Part shown: positions 1-9,358 of the stretch, piece by piece | Layout: the number at the start of each line of letters is the position of its first letter | Position numbering within the stretch: position 1 is the first letter of the stretch | Origin: JBMDXB01 sp048594885 | Lineage (GTDB): Bacteria > Acidobacteriota > Vicinamibacteria > Vicinamibacterales > 2-12-FULL-66-21 | Direction of reading: 5' to 3' | Assembly: GCA_048594885.1 (NCBI GenBank) | Contig: JBMDXB010000027.1 | Span: 106,113-170,112 of the forward strand | Length of the DNA: 64,000 nt | Translations under genes and position numbers: made by a program | Notes under the pieces: generated by a model | What the model saw: only the letters and a program-made list of their open reading frames with translations | Database searches by the model: none | Told to the model about the DNA's origin: nothing

Positions 1-375
1 GGGCGGATGATCGCGCACATGTGCCGAGTCGGGCCGCTGAATCCCACGACAGGAACCAGGGGTTTCGAGATTTGTCTTCTGGAGCTGGGCGGCCTCGGCA
101 TCTTCCGCCTGACTAACAACACCGTGCTCGATGCGTCTCCGTCGTGGTCTCCCGACGGACGGAAGATCGTGTTGCATAGAGGTCCGCAGCCCCTCCAGGT
201 CTGGGTGATCGACCTTGCGGATCTCACGTGTGACGCCCAGACCGGCATGTGCGTCTGCAGCAATCCGGCGCTCGACACTCCGGCCTACAGCTGCGCGATG
301 CCGTTGACTTCCACGCCGGGCATGAACGTGTTCCCGAAATGGAGCCTGCTCAGGGTTCCGAAGCTCGGTTTCTGA
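1..375 (+). CDS. 3' end of a PD40 (TolB-like) propeller protein, truncated by window edge
   Basis: The frame is open to the first base of the window, so this is probably the C-terminal part of a longer protein; an ATG at position 7 exists but has no convincing ribosome binding site. One clear PD40 blade (SPSWSPDGRKIV) is visible, followed by a Cys-rich tail with CDAQTGMCVC. It precedes another PD40 protein on the same strand by 65 bp and may belong to the same unit. The role of such exported propellers is unknown; they are thought to bind ligands or proteins in the periplasm. Confidence 0.6.
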   Translation, partial: GRMIAHMCRVGPLNPTTGTRGFEICLLELGGLGIFRLTNNTVLDASPSWSPDGRKIVLHRGPQPLQVWVIDLADLTCDAQTGMCVCSNPALDTPAYSCAMPLTSTPGMNVFPKWSLLRVPKLGF

Positions 376-440
376 CGGTCTTCGAGCAACGTGAGCGTGA
401 GAGCTGAATTCCTGCTTCGGTGAAGGGGAGGAGTTGTCCC

Positions 441-2555
441 ATGTCTCTGCGGCATCGCTCGCCGGCGCGGTCGTTCGGGATCCTGAACAAAGTCGCGCTC
501 GTCGTGCTCGTTTGCGCCGTTGTGGCGCTCCAGCCAGCTGTCAGCGGACAACAGCGAGTTGCCGAGCGGTTCGCGTACGACAGCTATGTGTGGTTTCAGG
601 ACGAATCCGGTTGGGGGGTTCTCCCTGAAGTGCGCATCGACGATGGCGGCCCGTCGATCAGCATCCGGTGGGGCGAAATGCCGACCTGGTCTGCCGACGG
701 CGTACGAGTGGCCTTCGCCGGCGCCGGCATTCACGTGTTCGATCGCGCGGATGGCAGTGTCGTCACGCTGAGCACGAGCGGCTCCTCGCCGCGCTGGTCA
801 CCTGACGGCGCGCGAATAGCGTTCACGGACCTCGTTGCGACCCCGGGCGCGTATGCGACGGGGTTGTTCGTCATGAACGCCGATGGCTCGAACCGGACAC
901 GTCTCGCGGACAGCGTGCACTCGTTCGCGTGGGCACCGAATGGCGCCACCATCGCGCTCGGACGCCCGGTCGACGGAATTGAGGAACTGTACCTGGTGGA
1001 TGCCGACGGCACGGACCCGAGGCGACTCACCTACGCCCTGGGGGTTCGCGGAGGCATCAGCTGGTCACCTGACGGCAGCCGTATCGCGTTCAATTGCGAC
1101 ACGGACGTCTGCGCGATCAGCACCGGCGGGACGAACCTCGTCCAGTTGATCGCAGGTGCGCGGGACGCGCTCTTCTCTCCAGCAGTAGACGGAAAGATCG
1201 CCTTCCTGACCGCAGATTCGCAGCTCTCCGTGATGGACGCGAATGGCACCGTCGTGCGAGTGGCGCCGGGTCTTCTGGCATCGCAGCCGACCTGGTCACC
1301 TGACGGCCGTCGTCTCGCATTCGTCAAAGTCTACCTGTCTGGCGGAGGATGCAACGGCGACGGATCTCCCTGCCGCCCGGACGACGAGATCCACGTTGTC
1401 AACGCGGATGGCACTGGCCTCAGCTTTGTTGATTATGGCCATCATCCCACCTGGTGGATACCGCGTCCCGGACATCCGACAGCGGCGTTCACGTACACAT
1501 GCGCGGGAGCGACGTGCCAATTCGACGGCACCGGCTCATTCGATCCCGACGGGACGATTGCGAGTTATCTCTGGAACTTCGGCGATGGAAGCACCAGCTC
1601 GGAACCGTCGCCCGCGCATACGTATGGGACGGGCGCCTCGTACTTGGTAAGTCTCGCCGTCACCGACGTGAGTGGGACGATGGACGTGACTCGCTCGCGC
1701 GTCGAAGCCAATACGTCACCCATCGCTTCATTTACGGTTGTCTGCAACGGAGCGATCTGCACGTTCGACGGTTCAGGATCGTCCGATCCGGACGGAACGG
1801 TCGCGTCCTACCGCTGGTACTTCGGAGACGGTTCCGAGGTGGTGTCGGAAGGACCTCTCGTCACGCATACCTATCCGACGGGCACGTTCAGCGCGTCGTT
1901 GTCCGTCGTAGACAACGGCGGCGCCTCCAGCGCACCGGTAAGCGGCGCCGCGGTCACGGTCGTCAACGCTCCTCCGGTGGCGTCCTTCGTCGTCACGTGC
2001 ACCTATCTCACGTGCGCAGCCGACGGAACGGCCTCGTCGGATGCCGATGGGACAGTCCGTTCCTACACGTGGAATTTCGGCGCCGGCCAGTACGCCGAAG
2101 GCCCGGTCGTGTACTTCGGATACCCGGCGGCGGGCGCATACACGATCACGCTGACGGTCACCGACGACGTCAACCAGACGAACAGCGCGGCGAGGACGGT
2201 CAGCGTCGCTGCGCCGCCGCCTCCCGCGATCCACATCGGCGATCTCGACGCGTCGTCCTCCGTGCTGCGGACGACCTGGAACGCGTTCGCCTCGGTTCAG
2301 GTCCATACCCACGATCACGCCGACGTGATCCAGAGTGTCACGGTCGCTGCCCGATGGGAGGACGGGACCACCGCCTCGTGCACGACCGCGTGGGGCCGCT
2401 GTGAGTTTTACAGGTACGGGTTGCCGAAGAAGATCAACGCGGTCACCCTGACCGTGACCGGCATTACGTCGGACCTGTTCGTGTACGACTCCGGCGCCAA
2501 TCACGACCCCGACGGCGACAGCGCGGGAGGCGCGCTGACGGTCAGGCGGCAATAG
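441..2555 (+). CDS. Exported PD40 beta-propeller / PKD-domain protein
   Basis: The ATG at 441 is preferred over an in-frame GTG at 420 because GGGGAGGAG lies 7 nt upstream of it. The product is about 704 aa with a signal peptide (hydrophobic LNKVALVVLVCAVVALQ, then AVSGQQ). Residues of about 50-330 carry repeated PD40 blades with the W-S-x-D-G signature (PTWSADG, PRWSPDG, ISWSPDG, PTWSPDG). Three PKD-like domains follow (FDPDGTIASYLWNFGDG and two variants), each with a Cys pair that could form a disulfide. The C-terminal segment begins HIGDLD and resembles an Ig-like module seen in other acidobacterial secreted proteins. No catalytic motif is visible. Surface adhesion or ligand binding is an inference. 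Confidence 0.8.
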   Translation: MSLRHRSPARSFGILNKVALVVLVCAVVALQPAVSGQQRVAERFAYDSYVWFQDESGWGVLPEVRIDDGGPSISIRWGEMPTWSADGVRVAFAGAGIHVFDRADGSVVTLSTSGSSPRWSPDGARIAFTDLVATPGAYATGLFVMNADGSNRTRLADSVHSFAWAPNGATIALGRPVDGIEELYLVDADGTDPRRLTYALGVRGGISWSPDGSRIAFNCDTDVCAISTGGTNLVQLIAGARDALFSPAVDGKIAFLTADSQLSVMDANGTVVRVAPGLLASQPTWSPDGRRLAFVKVYLSGGGCNGDGSPCRPDDEIHVVNADGTGLSFVDYGHHPTWWIPRPGHPTAAFTYTCAGATCQFDGTGSFDPDGTIASYLWNFGDGSTSSEPSPAHTYGTGASYLVSLAVTDVSGTMDVTRSRVEANTSPIASFTVVCNGAICTFDGSGSSDPDGTVASYRWYFGDGSEVVSEGPLVTHTYPTGTFSASLSVVDNGGASSAPVSGAAVTVVNAPPVASFVVTCTYLTCAADGTASSDADGTVRSYTWNFGAGQYAEGPVVYFGYPAAGAYTITLTVTDDVNQTNSAARTVSVAAPPPPAIHIGDLDASSSVLRTTWNAFASVQVHTHDHADVIQSVTVAARWEDGTTASCTTAWGRCEFYRYGLPKKINAVTLTVTGITSDLFVYDSGANHDPDGDSAGGALTVRRQ

Positions 2556-2701
2556 ACCGTGATGCAAAAAGTGAAGCGCGTTTATTCGGCAATCGCCGTT
2601 CGAGGCCTGAACAGCCAATGAGCCCGCATATGAGCGCCAATTTTCGTCGAAGTTTCCTGCACTGCACTCGGTCAGCCGCTGCGGTTGGCGCCGGAGCACA
2701 G

Positions 2702-4690
2702 ATGACGCGGCATTTCCTTTCGTACTCGCTGTCCGTGACCTTCGGGACTGCAGTGGCGATCGGTGGTCTTTCCCTGGCGATGACCGGCGCCCAGTCTGCA
2801 CCGTGGGATCCGTCGCGCGCCTTTGTGCTGGACGGCACGGTCGTGACGATGAACGAGGCGCGCGACGTGCTGCCGCAAGGACACGTATTGGCTGAAGACG
2901 GCCGCATCGCTGCGGTCTGGAATGGCCCGATCCCGCCTGCAGGTGTCGACCTCGAGTCCGTCGTGCGCGCCGAGCTCGGCCCGAACGCCGTGATCTATCC
3001 TGGTCTCATCAATCTCCACGACCACCCGTTGAACGCCGCGCTGCCATTGTGGCAGCCTCCTTCGTCGCACGTGCAATCTGCAGTGGGACGGCCAGCAGGA
3101 ACCGAGCCGTACGCGAATCGTTATCAGTGGTCTGTCGACCCCCCGACCGAATTCCGACGGCTCGTGGCTTCAGCGCGTACGGCTCTGACGGATCCGATCG
3201 CGCTGAACCTCGCAGCGGAGGTCGTCAAGTACGCCGAAGCACGCATGATTCTCGGCGGCGCAACCGCCACGCAAGGTGCGGCGCCAAATGCCGCCTATGA
3301 CACGCTGCTCGCACGGAACGTCGACAGCGCGAATTTCGGACGCGATCGGATCGATAACTACGTTCCGCCCATCACATCGCTGGACGGCCCTGCACTCGAC
3401 GAGCTCGTCACTCGACTGCGGAGCGGTGCGCTCGATGCGTGGATCGTACACCTCGCGGAAGGTGTGCAGGATGCCGACCGCCGGCCCGGTGATCTGGTCT
3501 CCTCGCGTGCGGAGTTTGACGATCTGAAGGCAAAGGGGCTGTTGAGTGACGCGACCGTCGTCGTTCATGGGCTTGGGCTGGAACCGCGTGATTTCGCAGA
3601 CATGGCTGCTGCGCCGGCCGCTCGGGCTGACGGTGTCGGCGACGGTCGCGGCGCCAAGCTGGTGTGGTCCCCGCTTTCGAACCTGTTGCTGTATGGCACG
3701 ACGACCTCCGTGTACGACGCAATCGCTGCGGGACTGATCGTCACCCTGGGCACGGACTGGTCGCCGAGCGGATCGTCCAATTTGCTGATGGAACTCAAGG
3801 TCGCGGACCGTGCACTTCGGGACGATCAGCTACTCGGAGCCCGGCGCCGGCTCGTTCCCACGCTATCTGCAGCAGGGACGACGGGCGAAGCGCGGCGGGC
3901 TGCCGAGGTCGCCCTCGACCGGCTGCTGATCGAGATGGTCACGATCAACGCCGCACACGCGATTCGGTGGGACGACGAGGTGGGCTCGATCGAAGTAGGG
4001 AAGATGGCCGACCTGTTGGTCATCTTGCATCCGTACCCACCGGCGTGGCCCGATGTCCCACCATCGCCGTACCGGAGTCTCATCGACGCCACCGAAGCGG
4101 ACGTTACGCTCGTCCTCGTCGGCGGTGAGCCGGTCGCTGGTGACGTGTCCACGATGTCTGCGCTCAAGGATGGAGACCTTGAAATCGTTCGCAGCGACGC
4201 CGGATGCTTCTCGAAGGCGATCGACGTCACCCTGCCGGCCGCGCCGAAAGGCACAGAGACCCTCGCGCAGATATCGACGCTGCTGCGAGAGGGCTTGCGA
4301 GCTCTGGGCGGTGACAATCCACCACCGGGGGGCGGACCATCGCCGCTGGCCAACACCTGGAATTACCTCAAGCTGCATTCTCGCGCAGGCGCGGGCCTCA
4401 CCGATGAGCAATTCCTGGTCGGCGTGCTCATTCCCGTATTCGGCCTCATCGATGGGATTCTGAACATCGAAGCGATGTCGCCGTCGCCGCTGTTCACGCT
4501 CGACGACGACTGGCGTCTCGCCACGCTTGGCGCCAAGCTCGATCCGTCGACCGGACTCCTCGCTGATGACACGCCGCCCTATGCCCGGTATCACGCTAAC
4601 CTGAATCATGTCGGCTCACGTGGTAACCCGTTCGCGCCCGCCGCCTTCGAAAGGCGCTGGTACTCGAAACCGGGAACAGGGTGCCGCTGA
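2702..4690 (+). CDS. Exported amidohydrolase-family metal-dependent hydrolase
   Basis: The start at 2702 was chosen because GGAG lies just upstream and the N-terminus then reads as a signal peptide (LSYSLSVTFGTAVAIGGLSLAMTGAQS); an in-frame ATG at 2618 would add 28 atypical residues. The product is about 662 aa. Amidohydrolase marks include the barrel-entry metal motif NLHDHP (HxH), a mid-barrel His in VVHGLGL, the late Asp in TLGTDWSPSGSSNL, and the family C-terminal segment IEVGKMADLLVI. The fold usually hydrolyses C-N or C-Cl bonds of cyclic or amidated substrates; the substrate cannot be read here. The C-terminal 150 residues beyond the barrel are family-specific and unrecognised. Confidence 0.82.
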   Translation: MTRHFLSYSLSVTFGTAVAIGGLSLAMTGAQSAPWDPSRAFVLDGTVVTMNEARDVLPQGHVLAEDGRIAAVWNGPIPPAGVDLESVVRAELGPNAVIYPGLINLHDHPLNAALPLWQPPSSHVQSAVGRPAGTEPYANRYQWSVDPPTEFRRLVASARTALTDPIALNLAAEVVKYAEARMILGGATATQGAAPNAAYDTLLARNVDSANFGRDRIDNYVPPITSLDGPALDELVTRLRSGALDAWIVHLAEGVQDADRRPGDLVSSRAEFDDLKAKGLLSDATVVVHGLGLEPRDFADMAAAPAARADGVGDGRGAKLVWSPLSNLLLYGTTTSVYDAIAAGLIVTLGTDWSPSGSSNLLMELKVADRALRDDQLLGARRRLVPTLSAAGTTGEARRAAEVALDRLLIEMVTINAAHAIRWDDEVGSIEVGKMADLLVILHPYPPAWPDVPPSPYRSLIDATEADVTLVLVGGEPVAGDVSTMSALKDGDLEIVRSDAGCFSKAIDVTLPAAPKGTETLAQISTLLREGLRALGGDNPPPGGGPSPLANTWNYLKLHSRAGAGLTDEQFLVGVLIPVFGLIDGILNIEAMSPSPLFTLDDDWRLATLGAKLDPSTGLLADDTPPYARYHANLNHVGSRGNPFAPAAFERRWYSKPGTGCR

Positions 4691-4728
4691 CGCACGGACC
4701 TGCGAAGCCTTGTCGCACCGGAGGAATC

Positions 4729-5058
4729 ATGAATCGATGGCGCACCGCAACGGCAACGATCGCTCTCACCGTCAATCTCATCGCGACCAAGTCCGTGAGC
4801 TATCCGGGAACCGGCACGCTGATGACGGACTACTACGCCGATGGAAGGGCGGTGGCTACGGTCGCGGGCCACCTGACGTTTGTGCAGTCCGCAGCGCGCC
4901 CGTTGCTGATCGGCGTCGGCCTGCTCGTCTTCCGAACGGTGGTGGTCGACACCACGCCCGACGGTCTGCCAGTGATCGGGCCGCCAATGGAGATTCTTTT
5001 CGAAGCAGGCGTCGATCGCGGCGGCCTCCTGGCAGCCTGCCAGGCGATTGCTCCGTGA
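4729..5058 (+). CDS. Small hypothetical exported or membrane-anchored protein
   Basis: The ATG at 4729 follows a strong GGAGG, so it is preferred over an upstream in-frame start at 4681. The 109-aa product begins with a short basic stretch and a weakly hydrophobic segment (TATATIALTVNLIATKS) that could be a signal peptide, and has a second hydrophobic patch PLLIGVGLLVF. No domain is recognised. It lies 38 bp behind the amidohydrolase on the same strand, so co-transcription is likely, and the hairpin at 5135 would end the unit. Confidence 0.55.
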   Translation: MNRWRTATATIALTVNLIATKSVSYPGTGTLMTDYYADGRAVATVAGHLTFVQSAARPLLIGVGLLVFRTVVVDTTPDGLPVIGPPMEILFEAGVDRGGLLAACQAIAP

Positions 5059-5134
5059 GATGTCCCTTGAACGCACCCATCGTCGTCGAGCGGTCGTCGC
5101 GGAAATGAGAACGCGCACGACCTTATTTGAAGTT

Positions 5135-5166
5135 TCGCGGCCCCCTTGAGTCGAAGGGGGCCGCGA
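5135..5166. terminator. Strong bidirectional hairpin terminator
   Basis: A perfect 13-bp stem (TCGCGGCCCCCTT pairing with AAGGGGGCCGCGA) closes a 6-nt loop. It lies between two convergent genes, ending at 5058 on the plus strand and 5176 on the minus strand. It lacks a long U tract but position and stability fit a shared terminator. Confidence 0.7.
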
Positions 5167-5175
5167 CATCGGCGT

Positions 5176-5685
5176 TCACGGTGCGCTCCAGATGACATTG
5201 CCGAAAGCGTCCATGAGCCGGATCGTGGGGTTGCCGTTGGCATCCACGGCCAACAGGATTCTCTGTTTGCCGTTCTGATCGGACAGGAACAGCAAGTTCC
5301 TGAGCGGCTGGTTTCCGAGAGGGCCGCGACCCTGTCCGAAGCGCCCGACCACCACCCCGTTCTGGTTGTAGACGGTCATGCCCGCGCCGTCGGCGTCGGG
5401 GACTTCGATGCCGGCGGCGGAAATGACCACACGCCTCGTCTTCCCGTCAGGGCCGAGCAGACGCACGTTCGGCCCAGCGCCGTCCCATTGGGTCGCCAGC
5501 TGAATGCGGTCGCTGCTCCCGTCGTCGCTGTCGGCGCCGACCACGCGCATGAATTTGGCGGTGACCGACTCCGCCATCAATGTCGCCTCCAGACGCTGCG
5601 CCTGCACCACCAGCGGCGGAGCCACGGTGCCGCCGAGCAGCCCGGCGGCAAAAGGAAGTAGCGCTGCCCAAAACCTCTGTCGCAT
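5176..5685 (-). CDS. Hypothetical exported protein with repeated Gly/Asp-rich beta motifs
   Basis: The 169-aa product has a classical signal peptide (MRQRFWAALLPFAAGLLGGTVAPPLVVQA). A near-consensus AAGGAGGAA lies 6 nt before the start. The mature part alternates short strands such as NVRLLGPDGKTRRVVIS, MTVYNQNGVVVGRFG and PTIRLMDAFGNVIW, suggesting an all-beta fold that repeats an 'x-L-x-D-x-x-G' pattern. Similar proteins recur in acidobacterial genomes, but I know of no assigned function. It is convergent with the preceding gene. Confidence 0.7.
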   Translation of the reverse strand: MRQRFWAALLPFAAGLLGGTVAPPLVVQAQRLEATLMAESVTAKFMRVVGADSDDGSSDRIQLATQWDGAGPNVRLLGPDGKTRRVVISAAGIEVPDADGAGMTVYNQNGVVVGRFGQGRGPLGNQPLRNLLFLSDQNGKQRILLAVDANGNPTIRLMDAFGNVIWSAP

Positions 5686-5807
5686 CCGGTTCCTCCTTGT
5701 TGGGAACTACCTTCGCCATTGCCTGGCGTGTAGGCCGGGAGACCCGACATCACCCTGCCTGATAGGCGAGAACAGCTGGCGAGAAGGGGCACACGCCGCA
5801 CTGGGTA

Positions 5808-5813
5808 TAGAAT
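5808..5813 (+). promoter_or_regulatory. -10 box TAGAAT of the first ECF sigma gene
   Basis: TAGAAT is followed by 7 nt (CGACGGC) and then the ATT codon that alignment points to as the sigma start. The same TAGAAT sits at the same place before the second sigma gene at 13918-13923. No clear -35 box is seen. Confidence 0.5.
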
Positions 5814-5820
5814 CGACGGC

Positions 5821-6393
5821 ATTTCTGGGCCACCTCCGACGCCCACTGCACTACTCCTGGCTTGGAATCAGGGCGACCCCGACGCTCTCGAGGCACTGCT
5901 GCCCCTCGTCTATGCGGAGTTGCGCCAGCTCGCCGGCCGCTACATGAAGGGTGAGCGCGGCGGCCACACGCTCCAGGCCACGGCGCTCGTCAACGAGGTG
6001 TACCTGCGCCTCATCGACGTGCAGCGGGTTCGGTGGCAGAACCGGGCACACTTCTTTGCGATGGCGGCGCGGCTGATGCGCCGCATTCTCGTCGAGGCGG
6101 CGCGGGCCCGCGATGCTCAAAAACGCGGCGCGGGCGCGCCGGTCGTCTCGCTCGACGAAGCGCTCGTCGTGCCGATCGAGCCTGGCACCGATCTCGTCGC
6201 TCTCGACGACGCGCTCACGGCGCTCGCAGCGGTCGATTCGCGAAAGAGCCAGGTGGTCGAGATGCGGTTCTTCGGTGGCCTGAGCCTCGATGAGACGGCC
6301 GAGGCGCTGCAGGTTTCGCGGGATACGGTGAAGCGAGACTGGAAAATGGCGAAGCTCTGGTTGCTGCGGGAGCTGCAACGTGGTGGCACGTGA
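5821..6393 (+). CDS. ECF-type RNA polymerase sigma factor with apparent AUU start
   Basis: The frame is open from 5734 to the stop at 6391-6393 and encodes a complete small sigma-70 relative of the acidobacterial ECF group. The region 2 signature runs TALLLAWNQGDPDALEALLP, then GERGGHTLQATALVNEVYLRL, and the region 4 helix-turn-helix is LSLDETAEALQVSRDTVKRDW. No ATG, GTG, TTG or CTG exists between the end of the upstream in-frame stop and TALLL except a CTG at 5776 that lies upstream of the -10 box. The first ordinary start (TTG, 5920) would delete half of region 2. The ATT at 5821 is therefore the best start, giving about 190 aa. The stop codon overlaps the ATG of the downstream kinase, so the two are coupled. 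Confidence 0.75.
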   Translation: MSGPPPTPTALLLAWNQGDPDALEALLPLVYAELRQLAGRYMKGERGGHTLQATALVNEVYLRLIDVQRVRWQNRAHFFAMAARLMRRILVEAARARDAQKRGAGAPVVSLDEALVVPIEPGTDLVALDDALTALAAVDSRKSQVVEMRFFGGLSLDETAEALQVSRDTVKRDWKMAKLWLLRELQRGGT

Positions 6394-9284
6394 TGACGGC
6401 CGATCGCTGGCGGCAGATCGAGGATCTCTGTCACGAAGCGCTGGCACGCGATCCCGAGGATCGTCCGGCGTTTCTGGCACAGGCCTGTGCCGGCGATGAC
6501 GAGCTGCGGCGCGAGGTCGAGTCGCTGCTTACGCACGAGCCCAGAGCGGCAGGTTTCATCAGCGGCCCAGCGGCGTTCGTGGCCTCGGACATCCTGAAAC
6601 ACGCCGGCGGCACGCTCGTCGGCCGGCATCTCGGGAGCTACGAGGTTCGTTCGCTCCTCGGTGTCGGGGGAATGGGCGAAGTGTACCGCGCACACGATCA
6701 CACGCTCGCGCGGGAAGTCGCGATCAAAGTCCTGCCGCCTGCATTCAGCGCCGACGCGCCACGGCGAGCCCGCCTCGAGCGCGAGGCGCGGCTGCTCGCG
6801 TCGCTCAATCATCCCAATATCTGTGCGATTTATGGCCTCGCCGACGCAGACGGCGTCCGGTTTCTGGTGCTCGAGCTGGTGGAAGGCGAAACGCTCGCCG
6901 ACAGGCTGCAGTCCCGAGGCGCAGGGCTTCCGCAGCGCGAGGTGTTGGCCATTGCGCGTCAAATCACCGATGCGCTGGAGGTGGCCCACGAAAAAGGGAT
7001 CGTTCACCGCGACCTGAAGCCGGCGAACATCACGATCACCGCGGACGGCGTGGTGAAAGTGCTGGATTTCGGGCTGGCCAAGGCCATCGCGGGCGAGCGC
7101 TCGTCGCCGGAGGCAACACCCGCCGAGACGCGCGAGGGCGCCTTCATGGGCACAGCCGCCTACATGAGTCCCGAGCAGGCGCGCGGCCTGGCCGTTGACA
7201 AGCGTACCGATATCTGGGCCTTCGGGTGCGTGCTGTACGAGATGTTGACCGGGCACGTCGCGTTTCCGGGTCCCACCGTGTCCGACACGATCGTGAAGGT
7301 TCTCGAGCACGAGCCGCACTGGTCGGCCCTGCCCGAGACCACGCCCGCGCCGATTCGACGGCTGTTGCTCCGTTGCCTGACGAAAGATCCGAAGCGGCGC
7401 CTGAGAGACATCGGTGACGTGAGGATCGAGATCGATGCGATCGACGAAGTGCTGCCGGGCGGTTCGGCGCCCGCCGCGGCGACGAAGACCCGAACGACAT
7501 GGCTGCCGTGGATCGCGGTGACGGCGCTCGCCGTGGCGGTCGTCGTGTGGGACATCCAGCGTACCGGCGACACGCTGGACGACCCGATGGCCGGCGCGCG
7601 CTTCACGCGCTTCACCGATTGGGAAGGCACCGAAGGAGGCGCGGCAATTTCGCCCGACGGCCGGTTCGTGGCCTTCATCGCCGACCGCGAGGGTGAGTTC
7701 GATCTCTGGGTGAGCCAGGTCGGCACCGGCGAGTTCAGAAACCTCACCGCAAACATCCCATCTCTGGGCGCCCCCCACAGACTGTTGCGAAGCGTGGGCT
7801 TCTCGGGCGACGGTGCGGATATCTGGTTCAGCATCTCTGCGGATCCGGTCCTGTCGCGAAAGATGCTCGTCCCGCTGGCGGGAGGCACGCCACGCGCCTT
7901 CCTCGGCGAAGGAGACGCGACTCCCTCGTGGTCTCCTGACGGCAGTCGCCTCGTGTACTTCAAGAACACGAACCCGAGTGATCTGCTGTTTACCGCAGAC
8001 CGCACGGGCGGAGATGCCACCGAAGTCAGGATCGAGGCGTCCGACCAGGCGGGGTGGTCGCGAGGCCCACAGCGGACTCACAATCACAATCCGATCTGGT
8101 CATCAGACGACCGGTGGCTCTACTTCGTGCACGGATGGCAGCGGACGTTGAACTGGACCGACGAGATGGACGTGTGGCGCGTGCCACCCTCCGGCGGCGC
8201 GCCCGAGCGGCTGACGAACCAGAACACTGCCGTGACGTTTCTGACGCCGCTCGACGGCCGCACGCTGCTCTACGTGGCGCACGGGGAGGAAGGGGCAGGG
8301 CCGTGGCTGTGGGCCCTCGACACGCGGAGCGGAATCACACGCCGCGTGAGCTCGGGCCTCGAGCAGTACACATCCATCGCGGCCAGCCGCGATGGCCGGC
8401 GCGTGGCTGCCACCCTCGTCAGTCCGACCGCCGACCTGTGGACCGTGCCGATTCTCGATCGGCCCGCCGAGGATCGCGACGTCCGTCCATATCGATTGCC
8501 GACGGCGCGCGCGCACGCCCCACGGTTCAGCGCACGATCGCTGTTCTTTCTCTCCGCCCGCGGGTCAGCGGACGGGCTCTGGCGATTCCAGGATGGGCAG
8601 GCGTTCGAAGTGCGCAAGAGCGCAGATGGCGCGATGTTCGACCCGCCGGCCGTGTCGCGAGATGGAAGCCGCGTCGCCGTCGTGCTCGCGAACCGCAGCA
8701 GACGCCGCCTGGCGATCATGTCGGTTGACGGGACGGGGCTGCGTGGAGCGGCGGAGTCGATTGACATACACGGCACGGCCGACTGGTCGCCGGACGATCA
8801 GTGGATCGTCGCGGGCGGCATCGACGATGCCCAGGGTCAGGGGTTGTTCAAGATACCGGTCAATGGCGGTCCGCCTGTTCGGCTCGTCTCTGGTCCGGCG
8901 GCGAATCCGGTCTGGTCGCCCGACGGCAAGCTGATTGTCTATGCCGGCGCGCTCGCCACGGGCCAGGAGGCGCCGCTTCTGGGAGTGCGACCCGATGGAG
9001 TCCCGGTCGAACTCCCGCCGTTGCGCGTTCGCCCGGGCGGTCATCGTTTCCTGCCCGACGGCCGGGGCCTCGTCTACTTGTCCCGCAGCGACTCACTCGA
9101 CTTCTGGGTCGTGGATCTCGAGACGAAGAAGGCGCGTCAGCTGACGCGTCTGACCGGTCAGGGACGCTCGGGGAGGTTCGACATTACGCCCGGCTTCGAC
9201 ATCACCCTTGACGGTAAACAGATCGTGTTCGACCGCTCGCGCGAGAACGCGGATGTCGTCCTGATAGATCTGCCGAAATCGTAG
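6393..9284 (+). CDS. Transmembrane Ser/Thr protein kinase with C-terminal PD40 beta-propeller
   Basis: The 963-aa protein starts at an ATG sharing one base with the sigma stop codon; a GTG three bases earlier is also possible. Residues 1-60 form the N-terminal helical module common in acidobacterial kinases (RWRQIEDLCHEAL, AFLAQACAGDDELRREVESLL). The kinase domain has the glycine loop GVGGMGEVY (about 90-98), catalytic Lys112 in VAIK, HRDLKPAN (205-212), DFG (225-227) and MSPEQ. A single transmembrane helix lies at about 370-388. The outer part is a PD40 propeller with repeated W-S-P-D-G blades. It is probably a membrane receptor kinase sensing a periplasmic signal and linked to the upstream sigma factor. 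Confidence 0.93.
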   Translation: MTADRWRQIEDLCHEALARDPEDRPAFLAQACAGDDELRREVESLLTHEPRAAGFISGPAAFVASDILKHAGGTLVGRHLGSYEVRSLLGVGGMGEVYRAHDHTLAREVAIKVLPPAFSADAPRRARLEREARLLASLNHPNICAIYGLADADGVRFLVLELVEGETLADRLQSRGAGLPQREVLAIARQITDALEVAHEKGIVHRDLKPANITITADGVVKVLDFGLAKAIAGERSSPEATPAETREGAFMGTAAYMSPEQARGLAVDKRTDIWAFGCVLYEMLTGHVAFPGPTVSDTIVKVLEHEPHWSALPETTPAPIRRLLLRCLTKDPKRRLRDIGDVRIEIDAIDEVLPGGSAPAAATKTRTTWLPWIAVTALAVAVVVWDIQRTGDTLDDPMAGARFTRFTDWEGTEGGAAISPDGRFVAFIADREGEFDLWVSQVGTGEFRNLTANIPSLGAPHRLLRSVGFSGDGADIWFSISADPVLSRKMLVPLAGGTPRAFLGEGDATPSWSPDGSRLVYFKNTNPSDLLFTADRTGGDATEVRIEASDQAGWSRGPQRTHNHNPIWSSDDRWLYFVHGWQRTLNWTDEMDVWRVPPSGGAPERLTNQNTAVTFLTPLDGRTLLYVAHGEEGAGPWLWALDTRSGITRRVSSGLEQYTSIAASRDGRRVAATLVSPTADLWTVPILDRPAEDRDVRPYRLPTARAHAPRFSARSLFFLSARGSADGLWRFQDGQAFEVRKSADGAMFDPPAVSRDGSRVAVVLANRSRRRLAIMSVDGTGLRGAAESIDIHGTADWSPDDQWIVAGGIDDAQGQGLFKIPVNGGPPVRLVSGPAANPVWSPDGKLIVYAGALATGQEAPLLGVRPDGVPVELPPLRVRPGGHRFLPDGRGLVYLSRSDSLDFWVVDLETKKARQLTRLTGQGRSGRFDITPGFDITLDGKQIVFDRSRENADVVLIDLPKS

Positions 9285-9358
9285 GACCTGCCAGATTCGA
9301 GCAAGAGGCGAGGCGCCGTTGACCGTTGTCTCGTACTGGCGGCCGGCAATCTCCTGAA

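Noticed and set aside
5920..6393. Starting the first sigma gene at TTG 5920
   Set aside because: It would remove the conserved TALLLAWNQGDPDALEALLPLVY segment that is in frame and homologous to the second sigma gene.
6117..8087. 656-codon minus-strand open frame
   Set aside because: It lies antisense to the sigma and kinase genes, is rich in Arg/His typical of shadow frames in high-GC DNA, and shows no domain.
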